Made by a program: the position numbers and the translations under genes. The notes beneath the pieces were generated by a model, which searched no databases, had not been told where the DNA came from, and saw nothing but the letters and a program-made list of their open reading frames with translations. Positions 38,311 to 48,000 of a DNA stretch of 64,000 nucleotides are shown here, one piece after another. Location: contig JAEEON010000075.1 of NCBI GenBank assembly GCA_016284305.1, positions 82,349-146,348 of the forward strand, written 5' to 3'. This stretch comes from Bacteroidales bacterium (GTDB lineage: Bacteria > Bacteroidota > Bacteroidia > Bacteroidales > F082). Positions within the stretch are counted from its first letter, which is position 1. The number at the start of each line of letters is the position of its first letter.

Positions 38311-40803
38311 TCACATAGGATCCACGTCGAGTTGCACTTGGACTGACTTGAAATCGGGATTCAACTGAAAAAGATGGACTTGTTTGAGGATGATGTCCTT
38401 GACCTGTTGGGCACTATGCTCACGGTTGAATTTGACAAGCATCTGCTTAATATACAGATTCTTAACTCGAGAAACCATAGGGTATTCAGGACCCAATAGA
38501 TCTTGTTTGAAGATCGGTCTCAACATGCTTGCCAAGGAGGATGCTGCAGGGTTCAGTTTTTGGAAATCCTTATGTTTGAGACGGATCATCACAATGCGAT
38601 AGAAAGGCGGGTAGCCAAATTGCCTACGGGTGATCATTTGTTTCTGGTAGAGGCCCAAGAAGTCGTTGCGAAGCACGTCTTGAAGCACAGGATGGCTTGG
38701 TTCGTATGTCTGGATGATGACTTTACCTTGGCCCCCTTTTCTTCCGGCTCGGCCGGCCACTTGCGACATCAGCTGGAAGCTCCGTTCATGGGCTCTGAAA
38801 TCGGGGAACGAGAGCATGTTATCGGCATTGAGGATGCCCACCACCTTGACGGAATCGAAATCGAGGCCCTTGGTGACCATCTGGGTCCCGACGAGAATAT
38901 CGGTTTCCTTGTCCTGAAAGGCTTCCAAGATGCGCTGGTAATCGTTTCTTGACCGAGTGGTGTCGAGGTCGAGTCGAGCCACTTTGGCTTCAGGGAGCAA
39001 GGTTTTCAGGTCTTCCTCCACCTTCTCCGTGCCAAAGCCATGCATCTTGATGTTGGTGCTATGACACTGAGGGCACTCGGAGGGAACGGAAGTGGTATAG
39101 CCACAATAATGGCAGCGCATGACGTTTTGTGCCTTATGATAGATCAGGCTCACGTCGCAGTTGATGCATTGGGGCACATGGTGGCAGTCATCACACTCAA
39201 TACGCAGGGAAAACCCACGTCGGTTTTGGAACAGGATGGCCTGATGATCCGCTTCAAGAGTGTCTTTTACTGCATCGAGCAACACGCTACCGAAATCGGC
39301 TTTGAGGGTCTTGCGTTTGCGTTCCACCCGCATATCGCTAAGGATGATCTCAGGCATCTCTACGCCTCCGTAACGCTCAGTGAGTTCCACCAGACGATAG
39401 CGTCCATTTTGGGCATTGAAATAGCTCTCGTAGGAGGGTGTGGCGGAGCCAAGTAGGATTTTGGCATGATGGAGGGTGGCCAGCACGATGGCAGCGTCTC
39501 GGGCATGGTAGCGTGGAGCCGGATCCATCTGTTTGAAACTGCTGTCGTGTTCCTCATCAACGATGATAAGCCCGATGTCGGAATACGGAAGGAACACTGC
39601 CGACCGCGAGCCGATGATGATTTGCCGTTGCGAGCCTTTATTGTGTGCGAAGTCGCGAACCTGTTGCCACACCTCCACCCTTTCGTTGGTGCCGTAACGG
39701 GAATGGTACACCCCCAACTTGTCGCCGAAGAAACGCTTGAGTCGATTGATGATCTGTGCAGTAAGGGCAATCTCGGGCAAGAGATACAGCACCTGCTTGC
39801 CTTCATCGAGAGTCTCCTGGATGAGTTTGATGTAGAGTTCCGTCTTTCCGCTTGAGGTCACGCCATGAAGCAGCACCGGTCTTGGGGCATCGAAGCCCTC
39901 TTTTATCTGTTCGTAGGCCCGCTGTTGGGCTGGAGTCAACTGGATGGAATTCACATCGGCTTGGGCCTTGAAATCCTTCAGACGGCTCACCTGTTGCTCA
40001 TAAACCTCAAAGACCCCCTTGTCAACGAGCGCCTTGAGGATGGTAGAGGTGGCATTGGCTTTCTTAAGCACATCGGCCAGTTTCAGGTCGTTGTCACAAG
40101 AGCCGCCCAGAGCCAAGTATGCCAACAGCACTTCCAGTTGCTTGTAAGCTTTTTTCGACAGGGCATCCATGAGCTCCTGAAGGGCTGTCTCTTCGCGATA
40201 GATGTTCGACAGCCGGACAAAACGCTCATATTTGGCTTTGTATTTCTCGTTCAGCTCCTCCTCCATCACCAGGATGCCTTTCTCCATCATGGTATGGATC
40301 AAGGGCATCACCTTTTTGAAACCGATAATCTTGCTCACCTCACTGATGGCGATTTTGGGTTGGGTTTGAAGTGCCTCCACGATGAGATATTCATAGTCGT
40401 TGAGGGCCATGCTATCGAGCACAAAGTCGTTGGAGAGGGCTACCATCGATTCGCTACTCAGCTTCAGTGCCGAGGGCAGGGCGGCCTGCATCACTTCGCC
40501 GAGATGGCAGAGATAATAGGTCTTAATCCAGTTCCAGAACTGCAGCTGGAGGTCGTTGACCAAGGGCTGTTCATCGAGAATGTCGATGAGGAATTTCACT
40601 TCGTTTTGGGGAACCTTGTCGGTGAGGGAGACCACCAATCCCGAAAGGATCTTGGTCTTTCCAAATTGCACCACCACTCGCTGTCCGATTCTGATGGCCT
40701 CGTTGAGGGCATAGGGGACGCGATAGGTGAAGGTTCCTGGTACAGGGATAGGCAGGAGGACTTCGGCAAAGAGGGTGATTCTATCTTTGGAGGATGTGGG
40801 CAA
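38311..40803 (-). CDS. priA: primosomal protein N' (replication restart helicase)
   Basis: LLHGVTSSGKTELYIKLI, VDEEHDSSFKQMDPAPRYHARDAAI, zinc region CDDCHHVPQCINCDVSLIYH...CHYCGY. Confidence 0.97.
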   Translation of the reverse strand: MPTSSKDRITLFAEVLLPIPVPGTFTYRVPYALNEAIRIGQRVVVQFGKTKILSGLVVSLTDKVPQNEVKFLIDILDEQPLVNDLQLQFWNWIKTYYLCHLGEVMQAALPSALKLSSESMVALSNDFVLDSMALNDYEYLIVEALQTQPKIAISEVSKIIGFKKVMPLIHTMMEKGILVMEEELNEKYKAKYERFVRLSNIYREETALQELMDALSKKAYKQLEVLLAYLALGGSCDNDLKLADVLKKANATSTILKALVDKGVFEVYEQQVSRLKDFKAQADVNSIQLTPAQQRAYEQIKEGFDAPRPVLLHGVTSSGKTELYIKLIQETLDEGKQVLYLLPEIALTAQIINRLKRFFGDKLGVYHSRYGTNERVEVWQQVRDFAHNKGSQRQIIIGSRSAVFLPYSDIGLIIVDEEHDSSFKQMDPAPRYHARDAAIVLATLHHAKILLGSATPSYESYFNAQNGRYRLVELTERYGGVEMPEIILSDMRVERKRKTLKADFGSVLLDAVKDTLEADHQAILFQNRRGFSLRIECDDCHHVPQCINCDVSLIYHKAQNVMRCHYCGYTTSVPSECPQCHSTNIKMHGFGTEKVEEDLKTLLPEAKVARLDLDTTRSRNDYQRILEAFQDKETDILVGTQMVTKGLDFDSVKVVGILNADNMLSFPDFRAHERSFQLMSQVAGRAGRKGGQGKVIIQTYEPSHPVLQDVLRNDFLGLYQKQMITRRQFGYPPFYRIVMIRLKHKDFQKLNPAASSLASMLRPIFKQDLLGPEYPMVSRVKNLYIKQMLVKFNREHSAQQVKDIILKQVHLFQLNPDFKSVQVQLDVDPM

Positions 40804-40812
40804 GGCGCAAGG

Positions 40813-42090
40813 TTAATGGGAAGTGATGGTGGTATAGCCGATAAGTTCGTCGTAGCCTTTGTTGGCATTATAATAGTAAAAATAGAGGCGATACAAGTTA
40901 AAGGTGTCCCAGTGGTTACCTGCAGTAAGGTCGGTGGAAACCACACCGGTGTCACGGTCTGCAGTGACAAACATGAAATTGTAATAGCCTTGTTTGAGCA
41001 GGAGTTGACAGAGGTAGCCACCGAGTTGGTAGTCGTAATGCATGAGGTTGCGCTCGTCGAAATTCCAATCGTTGATGGCACCCATCACATAGAGGTCCTC
41101 GTGTGTCAGAGGGGTCGGCCAACGCAGGAAGATGTTTACCCAGGCATAGTCGGCCTCGGTATCGGTCTCACGACCTTCGTTGGCGATGTAAATGTATTTC
41201 TCACCATAGATGTCCTCATAAGTGATATAAGGTTTTCGGGCTCGCGGTTCACAGATGGCGTAGTCAACGACATAATAGTCATCCGTTTGATAGATGCGGG
41301 CAATGTTTTCCGATTGGAAATAGAAGTTGCTGAAGTTGAGGCGACGGTATTGGTTGGCTCCTTCAAAGACCGTTTGAGGCTGATGTTCGTAAGAGATGTA
41401 GTCGGGATAGACAAAAGAGGGTTTCAGGCCTATGGTGGCATTGTCCCACCGACCGTTTTGCCGTATGGTCATATTTCCAAATTGTTGGATATTGCCCGTC
41501 ATGATGCTAGGCATGGTCACTTTCACGTTGAGTTGTTGGTGGGTATCGCTGAGGCTCAAGTCGTCGCAATAGCGAGGCACCGAAACCTCGATGGAGGCTT
41601 TCTCGTCGAAAACCATGTAACGGCGAGTGAAGAAGATGTTTTCTTCTTTAAGGTCATCGGCATAAACGATGAGCAGGTAATTTCCTGAGACCACGGGCAT
41701 CATATCCTCTTCAGGGAAGGTGAGTTTATAATGGGCATAGTCGATGAGGGTATTTCTCGAGAATTGGATGTCGTCAATACGGCCATAGTCGAAACCGGTA
41801 GCATAGTTGATTCGTTGGATGTCGGTGGGATACCAATCATTGGTGCAGTGGATAAAAGTATAGTTGAGCACATCGGCTTCATTACCGAAGAGGTCGAAAG
41901 CGAGGGTAAGGCGGTATGCAGGGTTATCCAAGGGGATAAGCGGTTCTTTGGTCTGGTCGCCATCGGCATAAAGCAACACCGTTTTCACATTATCCTTGTA
42001 GTCGAGGTTATGGCAAGGAAGGTCGAAAGCTTGAGGATAAGTGTTCAAGGCCATGCCAAGGAAAAGGACAAGGAAGAAGATTTTTTTCAT
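40813..42090 (-). CDS. DUF5103 domain-containing protein
   Basis: MKKIFFLVLFLGMALNTYPQ signal; FIHCTNDWYPTDIQRINYATGFDYGRIDDIQFSRNTLIDYAHYKLTFP. Confidence 0.85.
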   Translation of the reverse strand: MKKIFFLVLFLGMALNTYPQAFDLPCHNLDYKDNVKTVLLYADGDQTKEPLIPLDNPAYRLTLAFDLFGNEADVLNYTFIHCTNDWYPTDIQRINYATGFDYGRIDDIQFSRNTLIDYAHYKLTFPEEDMMPVVSGNYLLIVYADDLKEENIFFTRRYMVFDEKASIEVSVPRYCDDLSLSDTHQQLNVKVTMPSIMTGNIQQFGNMTIRQNGRWDNATIGLKPSFVYPDYISYEHQPQTVFEGANQYRRLNFSNFYFQSENIARIYQTDDYYVVDYAICEPRARKPYITYEDIYGEKYIYIANEGRETDTEADYAWVNIFLRWPTPLTHEDLYVMGAINDWNFDERNLMHYDYQLGGYLCQLLLKQGYYNFMFVTADRDTGVVSTDLTAGNHWDTFNLYRLYFYYYNANKGYDELIGYTTITSH

Positions 42091-42120
42091 CGTTTTTTCG
42101 GCTTTACTAGTTAAGCATTG

Positions 42121-42128
42121 CAAAATTA
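42121..42128 (-). promoter_or_regulatory. -7 element TAATTTTG (DUF5103 gene)
   Basis: TAnnTTTG, divergent with 42142. Confidence 0.5.
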
Positions 42129-42141
42129 CGAAAAAAGATGC

Positions 42142-42149
42142 TATCTTTG
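42142..42149 (+). promoter_or_regulatory. -7 element TATCTTTG
   Basis: TAnnTTTG 32 nt upstream of the 42181 ATG. Confidence 0.5.
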
Positions 42150-42180
42150 CAGGTCAATAAAGCATGATAAATCATTTGCA

Positions 42181-42966
42181 ATGAAAAAGTCCATCCAATT
42201 TCTGGTCGTAGCGGTGTTGCTGTTCGCCAGTTTTCCCTTGAAGGCTCAGACCATCGGCTTTGAGAGTCCGATTCGAGAAAAGAACCTTTTCATCGGTTTC
42301 AAGGTCGGGGTTTCTGCCATGGACGCGGCCTACACCAGGACCATCAACAATAAGACGAAAGATCAATTTGTCAACCATTCGATTCTCTACCAGCATCCTG
42401 ATTCCTTACAGATAATGAATTGTTTAGCAGCTGGAATCACCTTGGAACACACCCTCCCATATTTCTCTTATGGTTTGGACTTGATGGTCACGGGTATCAA
42501 TGCACAACAGAATAATTCTGACACCACGTTCCGGTTTGCTACACAGGACTCGGCTTTCTTTCTTCACGCAAGAGTTCCCGTCAGGTTCTATCTCTTGAAA
42601 GAAAAGACCGTGATGCCGTATTTGATGTTGGCACCTGACTTCAGCACCTACGTTCACTACGGCAATGAGTCGTTTGCCATCAACGGCTATTCGGAATGGA
42701 ATGAATACGATATCAAATGGGGATCCCGTAACGCCAGGGCGTTTCATCTCAATTTGGTTGCCGGGGCTGGCATGGTGGTCAAGATCAACGTGGGCGACTA
42801 TCAGATGTGGGGGCGTTTTGAGGCTGCATACAATCTCGGGTTGCTCAACACAGTTAAAGGCTTTGCTGAAGGCATTGAGATTACCAGGAAGATGCGTGGG
42901 TGGGAAGCCACGATTGGCCTATCGTTCCCATTGTTCAAGAATCCCAGCTATTCATGGATGATGTAA
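42181..42966 (+). CDS. hypothetical outer membrane beta-barrel-like protein
   Basis: Signal peptide MKKSIQFLVVAVLLFASFPLKAQ; alternating amphipathic segments. Confidence 0.75.
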   Translation: MKKSIQFLVVAVLLFASFPLKAQTIGFESPIREKNLFIGFKVGVSAMDAAYTRTINNKTKDQFVNHSILYQHPDSLQIMNCLAAGITLEHTLPYFSYGLDLMVTGINAQQNNSDTTFRFATQDSAFFLHARVPVRFYLLKEKTVMPYLMLAPDFSTYVHYGNESFAINGYSEWNEYDIKWGSRNARAFHLNLVAGAGMVVKINVGDYQMWGRFEAAYNLGLLNTVKGFAEGIEITRKMRGWEATIGLSFPLFKNPSYSWMM

Positions 42967-42986
42967 TGGCCTAGCGAGGATTGGTA

Positions 42987-43028
42987 AAAAAATAACCGCC
43001 TTAGTTCAAACTAAGGCGGTTATTTTTT
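42987..43028. terminator. bidirectional intrinsic terminator overlapping the 3' end of the HIT gene
   Basis: AAAAAATAACCGCCTTAGTT-CA-AACTAAGGCGGTTATTTTTT, about 20-bp arms. Confidence 0.95.
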
Positions 43029-43398
43029 GTTGGATCTCTTGGAACTCCTCGGGAGTAAGTTTCAGATGTTCCTTTTTGAAGTCGAGGTCACCCTCATTGG
43101 TGATAGGCACCAGATGAATATGGGCGTGAGGCACCTCAAGACCGATGACGGCGACGGCGATGCGTTTGCAGGGCATGGCTTTCTCGACGGCTTGGGCGAC
43201 TTTTTTCGCAAAGACCATCATTTGTCCGAGTTCTTCGTCTTCGATATTGAAGATGTAGTCGGTTTCGTGTTTTGGCACGACCAAGGTATGGCCTTTAGAG
43301 AGCGGATTGATGTCGAGGAAGGCGAAAAAACGCTCATTCTCGGCTATTTTATAGCAAGGGATCTCACCTTGTATGATTCTTGAGAAAATGGTTGCCAT
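43006..43398 (-). CDS. HIT family protein
   Basis: FSRIIQGEIPCYKIAENERFFAFLDINPLSKGHTLVVPKHETDYIF...PHAHIHLVPI. Confidence 0.94.
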   Translation of the reverse strand: MATIFSRIIQGEIPCYKIAENERFFAFLDINPLSKGHTLVVPKHETDYIFNIEDEELGQMMVFAKKVAQAVEKAMPCKRIAVAVIGLEVPHAHIHLVPITNEGDLDFKKEHLKLTPEEFQEIQQKITALV

Positions 43399-43406
43399 AG
43401 CTCAAA

Positions 43407-43880
43407 TTATCGGGTTATTTCGAGGATTTCAAAATACATCTTGCCAGCGGGCACGGTGATTTCGGCGACTTCGCCCACTTTCTTACCCAGGAGACCTTGA
43501 CCTATAGGTGAGTTGATGGAGATTTTACCGGCTTTGAAGTCGGCTTCTTTTTCCGGCACGATGGAATAGGTCATGACCATATTGGTTTTGGTGTTCTTTA
43601 TTTTGGCTGTGGAATAGAGGAGCACCTTGGAAGTGTCGATTTTAGATTCGTCGAGGATACGGGCATTGAAGATCAGGTCTTGCAGGTCGGCAATTTTAGC
43701 TTCGAGGAGGCCTTGGGCTTCTTTAGCTGCATCGTATTCGGCATTTTCTGAAAGGTCGCCTTTGTCGCGTGCTTCGGCGATGGCTTGGACGATCCGTGGG
43801 CGTTCACGGAGGATCAAATCGTCGAGTTCGTCTTTCAGTCTTTGTAACCCTTCGGGGGTAAAATATTTGATTTCTGACAT
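43407..43880 (-). CDS. greA: transcription elongation factor GreA
   Basis: YFTPEGLQRLKDELDDLILRERPRIVQAIAEARDKGDLSENAEYDAAKEAQG. Confidence 0.97.
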   Translation of the reverse strand: MSEIKYFTPEGLQRLKDELDDLILRERPRIVQAIAEARDKGDLSENAEYDAAKEAQGLLEAKIADLQDLIFNARILDESKIDTSKVLLYSTAKIKNTKTNMVMTYSIVPEKEADFKAGKISINSPIGQGLLGKKVGEVAEITVPAGKMYFEILEITR

Positions 43881-43904
43881 GATGATAGTATTTTATAAAA
43901 AGTG

Positions 43905-43935
43905 AAAAAAGAGACCCTTATCGAAATAAGGGTCT
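43905..43935 (-). terminator. hairpin AGACCCTTAT-TTCG-ATAAGGGTCT followed by T-tract, in the greA leader or porV 3' region
   Basis: 10-bp perfect stem, UUCG loop and CTCTTTTTTC on the minus strand, downstream of a TATCTTTG box and upstream of greA. Confidence 0.85.
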
Positions 43936-43952
43936 TCTTTTTTTTGGATGTG

Positions 43953-43960
43953 CAAAGATA
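43953..43960 (-). promoter_or_regulatory. -7 element TATCTTTG upstream of greA
   Basis: TAnnTTTG on the minus strand in the porV-like/greA gap. Confidence 0.5.
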
Positions 43961-43990
43961 CGAAAATTAATTCAAATGTCGCAAGACATT

Positions 43991-45061
43991 TTAGAAATTA
44001 AGTCTCGCACCCACGCTGTGCGTACCACCATAGCTGGCAGTGGTGCGGTAAGAGTAGTCAACAGCGAACATAGGGGCGTTCTCATTCTTCGAGATCGGGA
44101 CCTGGACAGAGACGCCAGCGCTGAAGCCGTTGTTGAGGTTCATGCAAGCATCATCCAAGATTCCACTGAAGAGGCCACTTTCATAGGTGTAACCAGTACG
44201 AACGAGGAAGTATTCTTTCCATCCGTACTCGAGACCCAGGACGTATTGGTCTTTCGTGAAGGAGTTGGAGATGAAGTTACCGGCCACGGTCAGGCGAGAG
44301 GTCTCACCCAGATGGAAGTCGTAGGCGGCAGCAATGCTCAACTGCGTAGGCAACTCAAACTGGTCGGCACGTTGGATAACGGTGTGTTGCAGAGAGGAGT
44401 TGGGGAGCAGGAAAGCCTTGATTGACAAACCGTCGCCAGAGAAGGTCATGGTAGGTCCAATGTTCTTCAAGGTGATGCCGAAGTGGATGTTGTCGAAAGG
44501 ACCGGTCACATATTGGATACCAGCGTCGAGGGCGACACCCATGGCACTCATGTTAGCAATGGACTCGTTGATGATCTTCAAGTTGAAACCACCACTGATA
44601 CTGTTGGAGAAAGTCTTGGCAAAAGCCAGGTTGATGTTAATCAGGTTAGGCTTATAGGTACCGATACCACCTTCGGGGCTCTCGACTGTGGTTTGAGGCA
44701 CGGTGCCGAGGTTGAACGACATGAAGCCGAGACCCAGCACGCTTGACTCACCCACGCGGACGGCCAAACCGAACGACGAGACTTTGATACCGCTGCCTGA
44801 CAGCCAATCGGTATGAGAGAAGTTGACGTCCATGCTACGGACGTTGCTGATACCAGCAACGTTACCATAGATGGCTTCAACACCTTTGACGAAGGACATG
44901 CCTGCGTTGCCGAAGCCAGCAGAAGCAGCCCAAGGATTGATTAACAATTCTGATGCACCAGCTTGACCTGAACGGTCCTCATTACCTGCAAATGCCTTAG
45001 GAGCGTTGAATCCCAAAAGGATCACAAGGCTCAAAACGATATATTTAAATGATTTCTTCAT
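43991..45061 (-). CDS. PorV/PorQ family protein (T9SS-associated outer membrane beta-barrel)
   Basis: GASELLINPWAASAGFGNAGMSFVKGVEAIYGNVAGISNVRSMDVNFSHTDWLSGSGI. Confidence 0.85.
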   Translation of the reverse strand: MKKSFKYIVLSLVILLGFNAPKAFAGNEDRSGQAGASELLINPWAASAGFGNAGMSFVKGVEAIYGNVAGISNVRSMDVNFSHTDWLSGSGIKVSSFGLAVRVGESSVLGLGFMSFNLGTVPQTTVESPEGGIGTYKPNLININLAFAKTFSNSISGGFNLKIINESIANMSAMGVALDAGIQYVTGPFDNIHFGITLKNIGPTMTFSGDGLSIKAFLLPNSSLQHTVIQRADQFELPTQLSIAAAYDFHLGETSRLTVAGNFISNSFTKDQYVLGLEYGWKEYFLVRTGYTYESGLFSGILDDACMNLNNGFSAGVSVQVPISKNENAPMFAVDYSYRTTASYGGTHSVGARLNF

Positions 45062-45097
45062 GATTCTGAAATTTTTAATGTTAGCATTTTACGATAA

Positions 45098-48000
45098 TTA
45101 GAAGGTATTCAAGTCGATTTGACGCATTGCACCGAAGAACTTGATGGTACGTTCGCCGCCACTAGCATTGTCCTTAACGTGGATCAGGTAGAAGCCAGAT
45201 GCCACAGGAGTGTTGGCGAAGTTCGTGAGATCCCATTCGATGGACGGCTCCTCATTATCCTTCTTGAACTGTCTGATCTTCGTACCACTGATGTTATAGA
45301 TGGTGACGACGCAGTTGTTGGGAAGGTTGGTGATCTTCACCTTGTTGACCAAGGCGTTGGCCTCGTAGGAGCTGTAAGCATAGTATGGGTTAGGCACCAC
45401 AGAGATCAGATCCAAGTCACTTTCAATCTTTTCAGGATCGTTCATGACAGGATCGAGACCCTCGATCGAGAACTCGAACTTAGGATATTGATTGTTCACA
45501 TCCAAGCCTGGATAGACTGAGTCAAGGTCAACGTAGGAGTAACCGCGATCATAAGGTTTAGCGATACGGATGCGGATCTTAGCATCGTTACCTTCAGGCA
45601 CCCAATTATTGTTTTCTTTATCCCATTCAAAACCTTCAACACGCATAGGCATACCGACCCAGAGGCATTGACGCCACAATCTCTTGCCATACTGAGTAAC
45701 GAGGTTATTCGAAGCTGCAGTCTGGATGGCATTCAACACGGTGAACAGATACTTACCACCATCGTAGGCCGGGCTGTTGAAGTCCTTGTATGGGAAGTTC
45801 GGGGTAGTAGGCACGTCAGTTGGACGATCTAAGCCCCAGATATAAACGAAGTGCTTACCACCGAGGACAGGTTCAAGGTCAACTTGACGGAACAAGGCGG
45901 GATCCAACTCAGGTTCAGAGGTACCTTCGACAGTTCCCTTCTTCAGCGCAGGAGGATTGAACATCAAGTCGCGGCCATTCAGATCCTCGAGATAGGAATC
46001 CTCACCATAGAGCAGGTTCAGACGCATACCAGATTCAACGTCGATGACATAACCTGGGAACCAACCCATACCTTGGGCGGCAATGTAGTTAGGATCGTCA
46101 GGATTGTCTGAGGCCTTGATCAGCGAATCCGGATTCTGTGTGTAGTCCCAAACACCATCATAAGGTTTACCATCCTTGTCGATAGAAGGAGCGCGACGAA
46201 TGTCGAAACGCTTCACACCATTTTGTGACAGGTTCTCATCCATACACATCTCAACCACAGGGCAACGGGTCCACTTGGAACGGTCGGAAGTAAAGACAAT
46301 ATCGATACTGGAGAGGCGTGAGAAATAAGAATCATCACGGAAGATGTCTCTTGGCAGCGGGCCAGGATTGTTCTTAGCAGTGTTGCTCACCGTAGTAAGG
46401 ATATAAGGAGCCCAAGTGCGGTTTGCAATCTTCTCGTAATTCTCATGCGGATCCCAAGCCGTACTGATACCACCAGTGGAACTGGTCATGTTATAGTCGT
46501 GGTTATAAGTATCGTCTTGGTCAACGTACGTACCAGAACGGATCCAGTTCAACACTGAGGAAGCGACGTCAACGTCACGAATACCGTCAAGCCAGTGTTG
46601 CGTACTGTCTTGGAAGATCAGTGAGGAGGTAATCATGCCATTGTTGGGGGCGACCACTTCCTTTTGAGGCCTGTTACCGTAGGTAGCGTCATGCGTTGAT
46701 CCCACAAGGATGGCACCAATCTGGAAGGGTTGGTTAATCGACACGGAGATACCGCGATCGAGGAACAATTTCTCATCGGAATAGACCGTGATTGTATCGC
46801 TTTCAAACACCTCATCCGTATCGAGGTCCTTCAGGAACCAGTGGGAGGCCATACGGAGAGCGGAGTCACCGATGACTGACTGGTTGGAGCTGACGCCATG
46901 AGTGTAGTGCGGGAACAAGGTGTCAAACCACAGCTCGTAGTGGTGAGTCTTCACATTCAACGGGTCGATGATCTTCACAGCCAAAGGTCCTTTACCAATA
47001 GTATAACTCGGATGATAGACAATCGGGTAATCGGGGTGACCGAAGACCACTTTTTCGAGCGTATCGGCATTCGGATTACCAAAGGTGATGTGATCATATT
47101 CTCCACCATCTTTGTTGACGATGACGGTGTTAGCCATCTTCTTGGCGAAGAGTTCATCGATAGACTCTTGGCTAAGTTCAATCTCGTTACCACCGTTACC
47201 TTGACCAACGATACGCTTAATGGCCGGGGTGTCACCGTATTGGGCAACAACCTTGGTACCATTCAGGACCTTGTGAGGAACAGCGGTGTAGCAAGAGATG
47301 TTCTTACGTCCTTCGAGGTAAGGTTTCATCTGGCCATAGAGACCATTAATGTCAGCAGGTTCTTGTGAATACGGGAAGTAATTGTTGTAAGCATAAGCCA
47401 CTGCCATGAAGTAATAGGTCTTATGGTTAACCAAAGCGGAACTTTCACCTGTTGAGAACAAGTCTTCAGTAACGACGAAGCTATGGGTGATACCACCATC
47501 AGCACCATTGACCTTCAGTGCAGGAACATTGCCACCGATGTAATTATCCCATTCATAGTTGACGAGGGTAGAAACGTTGTTCTTGATATCGGCTTGGAAG
47601 ACCAGACGAGCTTTGCTGTTGTCGCTAAGTTCATCGGCACCGACTTCGGCGTTAGCCAACTGATACACTTTATAACCTTCGAAACGATAGTACTTATCGG
47701 CGAGAGTACCAAGGGTATCGCCAGGAACGATTTCGGGGATCTGAGGATCGGGCTCAGCATAGCCTTCACGATAGTTGTTGGAGATCGGGCTATTGGAGAG
47801 GTAGATGATCAGTTTCTGGTCGAGCTCACGGATGGTGAGGTCAGGAGCATTAGGACCATCGATGACTTTGAAGCAGTTGTCGAACAGAGCTTGGCACTTA
47901 TCGTCAGTGACGCGCAGCAATTCGACGGAAGCCCAAGCGCCGCCAGAAGTAGCACGGGCCCACGGCACACCGAAAGTAATGTAGTTGACTGCACCAGGTT

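Noticed and set aside
39865-41688. 607-aa plus-strand ORF spanning the priA/DUF5103 junction
   Set aside because: Long, but fully antisense to two well-supported genes; no domain pattern and composition typical of reverse-complement coding sequence
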